A stretch of DNA of 32,971 nt from Candidatus Nanopelagicales bacterium (lineage in GTDB: Bacteria > Actinomycetota > Actinomycetes > S36-B12 > CAIYMF01), in the NCBI GenBank assembly GCA_025351185.1, contig JANXWJ010000188.1, positions 1-32,971 of the forward strand, read 5' to 3'. This document shows, one piece after another, positions 1 to 9,020 of the stretch. The position numbers were made by a program, and so were the translations under genes. The first letter of the stretch is position 1, and every line of letters starts with the position of its first letter. Below the pieces are notes generated by a model. That model saw nothing but the letters and a program-made list of their open reading frames with translations. It searched no databases and was not told where the DNA came from.

Positions 1-45
1 GGTCGCTTCCGGGCGTGGGAAGCGACCACACGACCAAGATCACGC
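1..45. repeat. Palindromic intergenic repeat, cut by the window start (copy E1)
   Basis: Bases 1-10 (ggtcgcttcc) pair perfectly with 18-27 around a 7-nt loop. The right arm then continues through 28-45 (acacgaccaagatcacgc), whose left partner lies outside the window. The outer 17 nt are identical to the right arm of the palindrome at 28727-28789, so this is a dispersed repeat family. It lies just beyond the stop codon of the deaminase gene. A role as a bidirectional terminator or a REP/MITE-like element is inferred. Confidence 0.75.
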
Positions 46-60
46 ACTGGGTGTGGGGGG

Positions 61-528
61 TCAGGTCCAGAAGCCGTCGTGCACCTGCGCGGCGGTGTCT
101 TCGTCGATGGGGCCCTCGAAGCGCATCGGCGGCACGGCGGCGGCGCCGATCTCGGCGGCCCGGATGGTGAAGCCGTGCACCGAGCCGTCGGGCGCAGGGG
201 CGAGCGCATTGAGGCGCGCGGCAGAGAGTCCGTACACCACATGGCCGACCCCGGCCCAGAACATTGCGCCGACGCACTGCGGGCACGGCTCGCACGACGC
301 GTAGACGACCCCTCCGAGCACATGGTCGAGCAGGTGGTCGCGCTCGAGCACGCGCACGAGCTCGGTCTCCGCGTGCGCCGTCATGTCACGCGAGGTGGTC
401 ACCCGGTTGAGCGCCTCGGCGACGACGACCCCGTCGACCGCGAGCAGCGCCCCGAACGGGTGGTCTCCGGCGGCGCGCGCTTGAAGCGCGAGGTCGAACG
501 TACGAGCGAGCAGTGCGGAGTCAGCCAC
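61..528 (-). CDS. Nucleoside deaminase (cytidine/deoxycytidylate deaminase fold)
   Basis: A 155-residue zinc-dependent deaminase, probably acting hydrolytically on a free base or nucleoside such as guanine, adenosine or cytidine; the substrate cannot be told from sequence. Visible motifs are PFGA near residue 24, the H52-A-E54 zinc ligand/proton shuttle, and C82-P-Q-C85 inside an EPCPQC motif, which complete the usual His/Cys/Cys zinc site. The length fits the family. The GTG start at 528 is chosen because a TAGGGT box sits 7 nt upstream, a spacing seen at many genes here, and because the protein then begins right at the fold. Upstream reading frame is low-complexity and unconvincing. HAE is followed by Thr and not by the Met or Ala common in TadA, so a tRNA deaminase is less likely. 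The gene is divergent from the epimerase gene, with palindrome E2 between them. Confidence 0.85.
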   Translation of the reverse strand: MADSALLARTFDLALQARAAGDHPFGALLAVDGVVVAEALNRVTTSRDMTAHAETELVRVLERDHLLDHVLGGVVYASCEPCPQCVGAMFWAGVGHVVYGLSAARLNALAPAPDGSVHGFTIRAAEIGAAAVPPMRFEGPIDEDTAAQVHDGFWT

Positions 529-535
529 GCATCCG

Positions 536-541
536 ACCCTA
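536..541 (-). promoter_or_regulatory. -10 box for the deaminase gene, leaderless spacing
   Basis: TAGGGT on the minus strand ends 7 nt before the GTG start at 528. There is no Shine-Dalgarno, so transcription probably begins at or next to the start codon. Confidence 0.55.
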
Positions 542-542
542 G

Positions 543-617
543 ACCCCCTGCTCAGACTGATCGTGTGGCTGCTTCCGCGCCTCGGAAACAGCCACACGAT
601 CAGTCCGAGCAGGGGGT
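543..617. repeat. 75-bp near-perfect palindrome (copy E2)
   Basis: Positions pair symmetrically around 580. Of 35 arm positions 33 match, with mismatches only at 554/606 and 572/588 and a 5-nt centre. The inner arm (cgtgtggctgcttcc) resembles the inner arm of E1 (cgtgtggtcgcttcc, read on the opposite strand), so it is probably a diverged member of the same family. It lies between two divergent genes, beside the deaminase promoter. Its function is unknown; a strong hairpin in RNA from either strand is expected. Confidence 0.8.
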
Positions 618-673
618 TCCGCCCGTGGCTGAAGTGCTCGCGGTGCCCGCCCCCTGCGTACGACGCTCGGCCC

Positions 674-1678
674 ATGAGGTTGCTGGTGCTCGGGGGTACG
701 CAGTTCGTCGGACACGCAGTCGTCGCGGACGCGCTGGCGCGCGGCTGGGACGTCACCGTCGCCAACCGTGGGCGCAGCGGCCTGCCGCAGCCCGGTGCGC
801 ACGCCGTGGTGCTCGACCGCACCGAGGACGGTGCGTTCGACCGGCTCGGCGACGCCCGCTTCGACGTGGTCGTCGACACCTGGTCGGGAGCGCCGTGCGT
901 CGCCCGCGACGCGGGCCGGGCGCTGGCCGCGCGCACCGGTCGATGGGTCTACGTCTCGAGCAGGTCGGTCTATGAGTGGCCGATCCCGCGGGGCGGCAAC
1001 GAGTCGGCGCCCCTGACCGCCGCCGACCCGGACGCCGACCTGACCGACTACGCAGCCGACAAGCGCGGTGCCGAGCTGGCCCTCGAGCGCGAGCTGGGCG
1101 CGGACCGGGTCGTTCACCTGCGGGCCGGGCTGATCCTGGGGCCGCGCGAGAACGTCGGGCGGTTGCCGTGGTGGCTGCACCGACTAGCACGGGGCGGTGA
1201 CGTGCTCGCGCCCGGGCCCGCCGGTCTCGGGATCCAGTACGTCGACGCGCGCGATCTCGCTCGCCTCGGGCTCGACGCGGCGCTCGCGGGGCGCACCGGC
1301 CCGGTCGACGTGGTCTCGCCCGTGGGCCACGCGACAATGTCCGACCTGCTCGATGCTTGCATGCGGGTGACCGGCTCCGACGCCCGGCTGGTGTGGGTCG
1401 AGCCCGAGTTCGTGCTGGGCCGCGGCATCGAGCCGTGGACCGAGCTACCGGTCTGGGTGCCGGTCGACGACGGGGAGATGAACGCGTTGCACACGAGCGA
1501 CGTCCGACGCGCGCTCGAGTGGGGCCTTCAGGTGCGCCCGCTGCACGAGACCGTCGCGGACGCGTGGGACTGGGTCCGCGAGGTCGACGCCGCTGGCACC
1601 GCGCCACAGGCGCGTGCGGGCATGGGCATCGACCCCGACAAGGAGGCCGAGGCGCTCGCCGCGTGGGCCGCTCGGTGA
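674..1678 (+). CDS. NAD-dependent epimerase/dehydratase family protein (atypical SDR)
   Basis: A 334-residue Rossmann-fold protein of the extended short-chain dehydrogenase type. The N-terminal dinucleotide motif reads LVLGGTQFVG (residues 4-13), the second strand ends in ANRG, and an active-site pair Y126-xxx-K130 follows the VSSRSVY strand. These mark it as a sugar-epimerase-like or CSP41/isoflavone-reductase-like enzyme, but the substrate is unknown. The ATG at 674 is chosen because it places the nucleotide-binding motif right at the N terminus; no clear Shine-Dalgarno precedes it. Neighbours give no pathway hint, since the gene stands alone between E2 and the convergent DUF3224 gene. Confidence 0.85.
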   Translation: MRLLVLGGTQFVGHAVVADALARGWDVTVANRGRSGLPQPGAHAVVLDRTEDGAFDRLGDARFDVVVDTWSGAPCVARDAGRALAARTGRWVYVSSRSVYEWPIPRGGNESAPLTAADPDADLTDYAADKRGAELALERELGADRVVHLRAGLILGPRENVGRLPWWLHRLARGGDVLAPGPAGLGIQYVDARDLARLGLDAALAGRTGPVDVVSPVGHATMSDLLDACMRVTGSDARLVWVEPEFVLGRGIEPWTELPVWVPVDDGEMNALHTSDVRRALEWGLQVRPLHETVADAWDWVREVDAAGTAPQARAGMGIDPDKEAEALAAWAAR

Positions 1679-1736
1679 GCGGTCCTGCGCGTCGTCGCCC
1701 TACGGCGCCTGCGTCAGCGCCGCGCGTCGAACACCG

Positions 1737-2129
1737 TCAGACCAGGGCGTAGACGAGGTCGAGATGTGCACCGGCGCCGGTGTGCTCGATGGTGCCCGAG
1801 CCCGTGAGCCCCAGCAGGTCTCCGGTGCCCGAGCCCTCGACCACGCTCAGGTCGAGGGTCGGCACGCCGTCGACGATCGTGCCGACGTGGCGCAGCGCGA
1901 AGGTGCCGGTGCGCCCGTCGAGGGTGGCGTCGACGCGCTCGATCGCGACATACGCCAACGGCCCGCTCGCGCCGAGCGCGGACACCATGTGCACGACGCT
2001 GGTGCCGACCAGCGCCTCGCTGTCGAAGGCCTTGTCGAACACCGTCAGCCCGACCACCGGCAGCTCGCTGCCGAGGTCAGCCGAGGAAGGTCGGGCGGTG
2101 ATGGTGAACGGAGCACGGAGGGTAGCCAT
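1737..2129 (-). CDS. DUF3224 domain-containing protein
   Basis: A 130-residue protein with no signal peptide. The body has the DUF3224 pattern: a beta-rich stretch reading DGRTGTFALRHVGT near residue 70, then a VVEGSGTGDLLGLTGSGTI segment and a short aromatic end. Family members are small antiparallel beta-barrels similar to allene oxide cyclase, common in actinobacteria, with no established function. The ATG at 2129 lies 6 nt after a TAGGGT box. The gene is convergent with the epimerase gene, with 58 nt between their stops. Confidence 0.82.
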   Translation of the reverse strand: MATLRAPFTITARPSSADLGSELPVVGLTVFDKAFDSEALVGTSVVHMVSALGASGPLAYVAIERVDATLDGRTGTFALRHVGTIVDGVPTLDLSVVEGSGTGDLLGLTGSGTIEHTGAGAHLDLVYALV

Positions 2130-2135
2130 GCGCCG

Positions 2136-2141
2136 ACCCTA
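2136..2141 (-). promoter_or_regulatory. -10 box for the DUF3224 gene, leaderless spacing
   Basis: Minus-strand TAGGGT ends 6 nt before the ATG at 2129. Confidence 0.5.
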
Positions 2142-2259
2142 GGCGCGCGCACCGACAGCGCGCCCGGACAACGACCGAGTCCCCGCCCTCGCTGTCGTCA
2201 AGGCCGGGCCATGCAAGCCAGCTGGGGCAGGGACTCGGGCCCTGAACGAGAGGGCTGGA

Positions 2260-4129
<1,870 letters not shown>

Positions 4130-4136
4130 CACCCCG

Positions 4137-4142
4137 AGGGTA
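4137..4142 (-). promoter_or_regulatory. -10 box for the leuA leader transcript
   Basis: Minus-strand TACCCT, with 7 nt between it and the ATG of the leader peptide at 4129. No convincing -35 element is seen at the usual distance. Confidence 0.55.
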
Positions 4143-4181
4143 GCAAAGCCATCTTCCCGACGAGCTCCCGGCACGCCGTGG

Positions 4182-4200
4182 CGTCTCGGAATCTGAGACG
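4182..4200. promoter_or_regulatory. Operator-like inverted repeat before leuB (CGTCTC-N7-GAGACG)
   Basis: A perfect 6-bp inverted repeat with a 7-nt spacer, immediately upstream of the likely leuB -35 region and about 40 nt upstream of the divergent leuA leader promoter. The same geometry and half-site recur at 17655-17673 between the IclR gene and leuC. It is the probable binding site of that IclR-type regulator (LtbR/NdgR group), and could serve leuA and leuB together. Confidence 0.65.
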
Positions 4201-4204
4201 GCAG

Positions 4205-4233
4205 TGTCGGATGGTGGGACGCGGCCCTACGCT
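4205..4233 (+). promoter_or_regulatory. leuB promoter with leaderless spacing
   Basis: The -10 box TACGCT at 4228-4233 ends 7 nt before ATG 4241. TGTCGG at 4205-4210, 17 nt further upstream, is a weak -35 candidate. There is no Shine-Dalgarno. Confidence 0.55.
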
Positions 4234-4240
4234 GCTGGGC

Positions 4241-5287
4241 ATGTCGACGCACTACAACCTCGCCGTTGTCCCTGGTGACGGGATCGGGACCGAGGTCGTG
4301 GCCGAGGGACTCAAGGTCCTCGACGCCGTGGCCGCCCGTCACGGGATCACGTTCGCGCGCATGGAGTACGACCTCGGCGCCCGACGCTACAACGCGACCG
4401 GCGAGGTGCTGCCCGACTCGGTGCTCGCGGAGCTCGGCCAGAGCGACGCGATCCTGCTCGGCGCGGTCGGCGACCCGAGCGTGCCGCCTGGCGTGCTCGA
4501 GCGCGGGCTGCTCTTGCGTCTGCGCTTCGCGCTCGACCACCACGTCAACCTGCGCCCGGTGAAGCTGTTCCCCGGCGTCACCACCCCGCTGGCCGGCAAA
4601 GGCCCCGAGCACATCGACATGGTCGTGTGCCGCGAGGGCACCGAGGGCCCCTACGCCGGCGCCGGCGGAAACCTGCGCATCGGCACGCCGCACGAGGTGG
4701 CGACCGAGGAGAGCATCAACACGGCCTACGGCGTCGAACGCATCGTGCGCGACGCCTTCGCCCGGGCGACCCGTCGCCGCAACAAGGTGACGCTCGTGCA
4801 CAAGACCAACGTCCTCGTACACTCCGGCGGCCTGTGGCAGCGGGTATTCGACTCCGTGGCCGCGGAGTTCCCGGGCGTGGCCACCGACTACTGCCACGTC
4901 GACGCGGCGACGATGTTCTTCATCACCCACCCCGAGCGCTTCGACGTCGTCGTCACCGACAACCTCTTCGGCGACATCATCACCGACATCGGTGCCGCGA
5001 TCGCCGGCGGCATCGGCCTCGCGGCGAGCGGCAACCTCGACCCGAGTCGCGTGCACCCGAGCATGTTCGAGCCGGTGCACGGCTCCGCCCCCGACATCGC
5101 GGGCCAGGGTAAGGCCGACCCGACCGCCACGGTGCTGTCGGTCGCGATGCTGCTCGACCACCTCGGCGAGGACAAGGCCGCGGCGGAGGTCGAGGCCGCC
5201 GTGGCGGCCGACCTCGTGTCGCGCGGCTCGGCGACCCGTTCCACCTCGCAGGTCGGTGATGCGCTCACGGAGCGAGTAGCCGGCTGA
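4241..5287 (+). CDS. leuB: 3-isopropylmalate dehydrogenase
   Basis: 348 residues, the normal length for the actinobacterial LeuB group. It oxidises and decarboxylates 3-isopropylmalate with NAD to 2-ketoisocaproate in leucine synthesis. Visible features are the N-terminal [11 protein letters not shown], the substrate arginines in [19 protein letters not shown], the GTEGPYAG loop, the conserved KTNVL lysine, the metal ligands in [15 protein letters not shown], and [20 protein letters not shown] for NAD binding. The ATG at 4241 puts the nucleotide motif at residue 8 and follows a -10 box by 7 nt; earlier codons encode an unrelated Arg-rich stretch. It is divergent from leuA, with a shared operator between, and followed by a hairpin and then ilvE. 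Confidence 0.96.
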   Translation: MSTHYNLAVVPGDGIGTEVVAEGLKVLDAVAARHGITFARMEYDLGARRYNATGEVLPDSVLAELGQSDAILLGAVGDPSVPPGVLERGLLLRLRFALDHHVNLRPVKLFPGVTTPLAGKGPEHIDMVVCREGTEGPYAGAGGNLRIGTPHEVATEESINTAYGVERIVRDAFARATRRRNKVTLVHKTNVLVHSGGLWQRVFDSVAAEFPGVATDYCHVDAATMFFITHPERFDVVVTDNLFGDIITDIGAAIAGGIGLAASGNLDPSRVHPSMFEPVHGSAPDIAGQGKADPTATVLSVAMLLDHLGEDKAAAEVEAAVAADLVSRGSATRSTSQVGDALTERVAG

Positions 5288-5311
5288 TCCAGCCGGCTCC
5301 ACGGCTGGATC
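5286..5311 (+). terminator. Hairpin after leuB
   Basis: A perfect 9-bp stem (gatccagcc / ggctggatc) with an 8-nt loop begins inside the leuB stop codon. It has no T-run but sits 36 nt before the separate ilvE promoter, so a terminator or mRNA-end stabiliser is likely. Confidence 0.6.
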
Positions 5312-5346
5312 GGGCCCCGTCGCCCGCATCCACCCGCTCTGAGAGG

Positions 5347-5352
5347 TACCTT
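5347..5352 (+). promoter_or_regulatory. -10 box for ilvE, leaderless spacing
   Basis: TACCTT ends 6 nt before the ATG at 5359. This shows ilvE has its own promoter and is not only read from leuB. Confidence 0.5.
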
Positions 5353-5358
5353 CACGCC

Positions 5359-6462
5359 ATGTCGACGACGACGTTCACCCGCACTCCCTCCACCACCGCG
5401 CGCTCCGCACAGGAGGTCGCCGCCCTGCTCGAGGACCCCGGCTTCGGCCGGGTCTTCACCGACCACATGGTCACCATCGCCTGGACCGAGGCCGAGGGCT
5501 GGCATGACGCCGCACTCGTGCCCTACGCCGCCATCCCGATGGACCCGGCCGTCAACGTCCTGCACTACGGCCAGGCGATCTTCGAGGGGCTCAAGGCCTA
5601 TCGGCTGCCCGACGGCTCGATCGCGACCTTCCGCCCTGAGGCCAACGCCCGAAGGTTCCAGCGCTCGGCGGCGCGGCTGGCGATGCCGGGGCTGCCCGCG
5701 GAGCTCTTCCTCGGTGCGCTCGAGGCGCTCGTGCAGCAGGACTCGGCGTACGTCCCGGACGACCCAGAGAAGTCGCTCTACCTGCGCCCGTTCATGTTCT
5801 CGACCGAGGTGGGTCTCGGCGTGCGCCCGGCCAACTCCTACCTCTTCGTGCTCATCGCCTCGCCGGCCGGCGCCTACTTCTCCGGCGGCGTGCACCCCGT
5901 GTCGGTGTGGCTCTCGACGGAATACGTCCGCGCCGCGCCGGGAGGCACTGGCGAGGCCAAGTGCGCCGGCAACTACGCCGCGTCGCTGATGGCCCAGGCG
6001 CAGGCAGCTGCCCAGGACTGTGACCAGGTCGTGTGGCTCGACGCGCACGAGCACCGCTGGGTGGAGGAGATGGGGGGCATGAACCTCTATTTCGTATACG
6101 GCACAGGGGAAAACGCCCGTATCGTGACCCCTGAGCTGTCCGGTGCGCTGCTGCCGGGCATCACGCGCGACTCGTTGCTCACCCTCGCCAAAGACCTCGG
6201 CTTCGGCGCCGAGGAGGGTCGGATCTCGATCGAGGAGTGGCGCGAGGGCAATGCCTCCGGCGAGCTCACCGAGGTATTCGCCTGCGGCACCGCCGCGGTC
6301 ATCACGCCGGTCGGCACCGTGAAGAGCGCGGAGCATTCGTGGACCGTCGGTGAGGGGACCTCGGGCGAGGTGACCATGCGCCTGCGTCAGGCGCTGCTCG
6401 ACATCCAGACCGGTCGGGCCGAGGACGCCCACCACTGGCGGCACACCCTCGTCGAGGCCTGA
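5359..6462 (+). CDS. ilvE: Branched-chain amino acid aminotransferase
   Basis: 367 residues, a fold-type IV PLP aminotransferase of the actinobacterial IlvE type. It transfers the amino group between glutamate and the keto acids of leucine, isoleucine and valine, in the cytoplasm. The PLP lysine is K201 in [16 protein letters not shown]. Also present are [21 protein letters not shown], the [17 protein letters not shown] segment and the cofactor-phosphate loop near [13 protein letters not shown]. Length is standard. It lies after leuB with its own promoter box. The pairing is sensible: IlvE uses the keto acid made through LeuA-LeuD and also completes the isoleucine route that starts with CimA further along. 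Confidence 0.96.
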   Translation: MSTTTFTRTPSTTARSAQEVAALLEDPGFGRVFTDHMVTIAWTEAEGWHDAALVPYAAIPMDPAVNVLHYGQAIFEGLKAYRLPDGSIATFRPEANARRFQRSAARLAMPGLPAELFLGALEALVQQDSAYVPDDPEKSLYLRPFMFSTEVGLGVRPANSYLFVLIASPAGAYFSGGVHPVSVWLSTEYVRAAPGGTGEAKCAGNYAASLMAQAQAAAQDCDQVVWLDAHEHRWVEEMGGMNLYFVYGTGENARIVTPELSGALLPGITRDSLLTLAKDLGFGAEEGRISIEEWREGNASGELTEVFACGTAAVITPVGTVKSAEHSWTVGEGTSGEVTMRLRQALLDIQTGRAEDAHHWRHTLVEA

Positions 6463-6513
6463 CCAGCAGTCACAGCATCAGCCGTTACCCGGGCGTGTAC
6501 TGCTCCGATGTCC

Positions 6514-6519
6514 TAGCCT
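6514..6519 (+). promoter_or_regulatory. -10 box for the sulfatase-FGE operon
   Basis: TAGCCT lies 36 nt before the sulfatase ATG. Here a normal leader with a GAGGGAG ribosome-binding site follows, unlike the leaderless genes around it. Confidence 0.45.
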
Positions 6520-6555
6520 CGCCGTACGCCACCCATGCTCCCACGAGGGAGACAC

Positions 6556-8058
6556 ATGCCTGCCGGCAAGCCGAACATCCTGGTCATCTGGGGAGATGAC
6601 ATCGGCATCTCGAACCTGAGCTGCTACAGCGACGGCCTCATGGGCTACCGCACGCCCAACATCGACCGGATCGCCGACGAGGGAGCGCGCTTCACCGACT
6701 ACTACGGCGAGCAGAGCTGCACCGCCGGGCGAGCGGCGTTCATCACCGCTCAGAACCCCATCCGCACCGGCCTGACCAAGGTCGGCCTCCCCGGTGCTGC
6801 GCTCGGGATGCACGCGGACACCCCGACCATCGCGACGGCGCTCAAGGCTCAGGGCTACGCCACGGGACAGTTCGGCAAGAACCACTTCGGTGACCGCGAC
6901 GAGCACCTGCCGACAGTGCACGGGTTCGACGAGTTCTTCGGCAACCTCTATCACCTCAACGCGGAGGAGGAGCCCGAGCTCGACGACTATCCGACACCTG
7001 AGGACTTCCCGGACTTCCGGGCGAACTTCGGACCGCGAGGCGTGCTCCACACCTGGGCCAACGCCGGCGGCACGCAGCGCATCGAGGACACCGGGCCGCT
7101 GACCAAGAAGCGCATGGAGACCGTGGACGGCGAGTTCATCGAGGCGGCCTCGGGCTTCATCCGCGACAAGGCGGCAGAGCAGACGCCGTTCTTCCTGTGG
7201 TTCAACTCCACGCACATGCACTTCCGCACCCACACCAAGCCGGAGAGCCGCGGGCAGGCCGGCCGCTGGCAGTCGGGCTACCACGACACGATGATCGACC
7301 ATGACAAGCAGGTCGGTGAGTTGCTCGCGCTGCTCGACGAGCTCGGACTTGCCGAGGACACGATCGTCATCTACTCCACCGACAACGGCCCGCACATGAA
7401 CTCGTGGCCGGATGCCGGCACGACGCCGTTCCGGGGCGAGAAGAACACCAACTGGGAAGGCGCCTACCGGGTGCCGGCGGTGGTGCGCTGGCCCGGGCAC
7501 ATCGAGTCCGGCACCGTGCTCAACGGCATCGTCACCCACAACGACTGGTTCACCACGCTGCTCGCTGCTGCCGGGGTCCCCGACATTGCCGCGCAGCTCA
7601 AGGCCGGCGCCGACCTCGGCGGCACGGAGTTCAAGGTTCACCTCGACGGGCACAACCAGCTGCCCTATCTCACCGGCGAGGCTGAGGCGAGCCCGCGCAA
7701 CTTCTTCTTCTATGTCAGCGACGACGGCGACCTGCTCGCGGTGCGCTACGACAACTGGAAGATGACCTTCATGGAGCAGCGGGTCGCCGGCACCCTGCAG
7801 GTGTGGGCCGAGCCGTTCACCGAGCTGCGGGTGCCGAAGATCTTCAACCTGCGGACCGATCCCTACGAGCGTGCCGACTTCACGTCCAACACCTACTGGG
7901 ACTGGATGCTCGACCACGCCTTCCTGCTGGTGCCGGCTCAGGCATTCGTGGCGCAGATGGCGATGTCGATGGTGGAGTTCCCGCCGGTGCAGAAGCCGGC
8001 CACGTTCGGAATCTCCAAGGCGCTCGCGAAGCTGCAGGCGGGCCTGCCCAGCGCATGA
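6556..8058 (+). CDS. Sulfatase (arylsulfatase family, formylglycine-dependent)
   Basis: 500 residues, a type I sulfatase hydrolysing sulfate esters; the substrate is unknown. Metal-site aspartates are in WGDDIG (residues 12-17). The modification site is C55-T-A-G-R59, where the Cys should become formylglycine. A second metal motif is STDNGPH in the middle of the protein, and conserved FGKNHFGD and GEKNTNWEGAYRVP stretches fit the arylsulfatase clan. The ATG at 6556 follows GAGGGAG by about 6 nt; the ATG at 6535 has no such signal. No signal peptide is present, so the enzyme is probably cytoplasmic or exported only after folding. The last 4 bases overlap the FGE gene (ATGA), so the two are co-translated. 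CTAGR lacks the proline of the classical CxPxR motif. Confidence 0.93.
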   Translation: MPAGKPNILVIWGDDIGISNLSCYSDGLMGYRTPNIDRIADEGARFTDYYGEQSCTAGRAAFITAQNPIRTGLTKVGLPGAALGMHADTPTIATALKAQGYATGQFGKNHFGDRDEHLPTVHGFDEFFGNLYHLNAEEEPELDDYPTPEDFPDFRANFGPRGVLHTWANAGGTQRIEDTGPLTKKRMETVDGEFIEAASGFIRDKAAEQTPFFLWFNSTHMHFRTHTKPESRGQAGRWQSGYHDTMIDHDKQVGELLALLDELGLAEDTIVIYSTDNGPHMNSWPDAGTTPFRGEKNTNWEGAYRVPAVVRWPGHIESGTVLNGIVTHNDWFTTLLAAAGVPDIAAQLKAGADLGGTEFKVHLDGHNQLPYLTGEAEASPRNFFFYVSDDGDLLAVRYDNWKMTFMEQRVAGTLQVWAEPFTELRVPKIFNLRTDPYERADFTSNTYWDWMLDHAFLLVPAQAFVAQMAMSMVEFPPVQKPATFGISKALAKLQAGLPSA

Positions 8059-8984
8059 CCGTGCTCGACCTCGTCGCGATCCCCGGTGGCACCTTCCGGA
8101 TGGGGTCCGACACGCACTACCCGGAGGAGGCGCCGGCGCGCGAGGTGGAGGTCAGCGACTTCCATCTCGCGCGCACGACCGTCACCAATGCCCATTTCGC
8201 CGCGTTCGTCGCCGGGACCGGCTATGTCACGGTGGCCGAGCGCCCGATCGACCCGGCCGACTTCCCCGGTGCGCCGGCGGAGAACCTCGTACCCGGCTCG
8301 ATGGTGTTCACCGGCACCTCGGGCCCGGTCGACCTGCGCCACCTGAGCCAGTGGTGGACCTGGCTGGCAGGTGCGTCGTGGCGTCATCCCTTCGGGCCCG
8401 GCACCGGGATCGATGTCCTCGGTGACCACCCGGTCGTGCACGTGGCCCGCGAGGACGCCGAGGCCTATGCCTCCTGGGCCGGGCTGAAGCTGCCGACCGA
8501 AGCCCAGTGGGAGCGGGCGGCACGAGGCGGAGCTGACGGTGCCGACTACACCTGGGGCGATGACCCGGAGGCATCGGGGGAGGCGCTCGCCAACCATTGG
8601 CACGGCGACTTCCCGTGGCGAGCGGCGCCCGGTTTCGGTGCCACGGCTGCCGTGGACTCGTTCCCGCGCAACGGGTTCGGGCTCGCCGACATGGCAGGCA
8701 ACGTATGGGAGTGGACCTCGGACTGGTACGTCGAGAAGCGCCACGCCGATGTCGCGCCCTGCTGCGCACCGCGCGACCCACGAGGCGGGACCGCTGAGGA
8801 CAGCCTCGACCCGCGGCAGCGGCAGTTCCGGGTGCCGCGTCGGGTCATCAAGGGTGGTTCGTTCCTGTGCGCCGACAGCTATTGCCTGCGCTATCGACCA
8901 GCGGCCCGACGGCCACAGATGATCGACACGGGCATGAGCCACATCGGTTTCCGCTGCGCCGCGCCCGCCGGCCAGTCAGCCTGA
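8055..8984 (+). CDS. Formylglycine-generating enzyme (SUMF1/EgtB family)
   Basis: 309 residues, a copper-dependent oxidase that uses oxygen to turn the sulfatase-motif Cys into formylglycine. The two copper-binding cysteines, C272 and C277, sit in GGSFLCADSYCLRYRPAARR, at the same positions as in the S. coelicolor enzyme. Family landmarks in order are IPGGTFRMGS (residues 9-18), TVTNAHFAAFV, HPVVHVAREDAEAYASWAG, LPTEAQWERAARGG, DMAGNVWEWTSDWY and the terminal HIGFRCA. These cysteines separate it from EgtB-type relatives. The start overlaps the sulfatase stop, which strongly suggests it matures that protein. Convergent with the SGNH gene. Confidence 0.93.
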   Translation: MTVLDLVAIPGGTFRMGSDTHYPEEAPAREVEVSDFHLARTTVTNAHFAAFVAGTGYVTVAERPIDPADFPGAPAENLVPGSMVFTGTSGPVDLRHLSQWWTWLAGASWRHPFGPGTGIDVLGDHPVVHVAREDAEAYASWAGLKLPTEAQWERAARGGADGADYTWGDDPEASGEALANHWHGDFPWRAAPGFGATAAVDSFPRNGFGLADMAGNVWEWTSDWYVEKRHADVAPCCAPRDPRGGTAEDSLDPRQRQFRVPRRVIKGGSFLCADSYCLRYRPAARRPQMIDTGMSHIGFRCAAPAGQSA

Positions 8985-9020
8985 TCGTCGGTCCAGCAAC
9001 GGCGGCGGGTCGCGTACCGG

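Noticed and set aside
5286-5311. Regulatory hairpin for ilvE
   Set aside because: It starts in the leuB stop codon and lies upstream of the ilvE -10 box, so it would not be on the main ilvE transcript.
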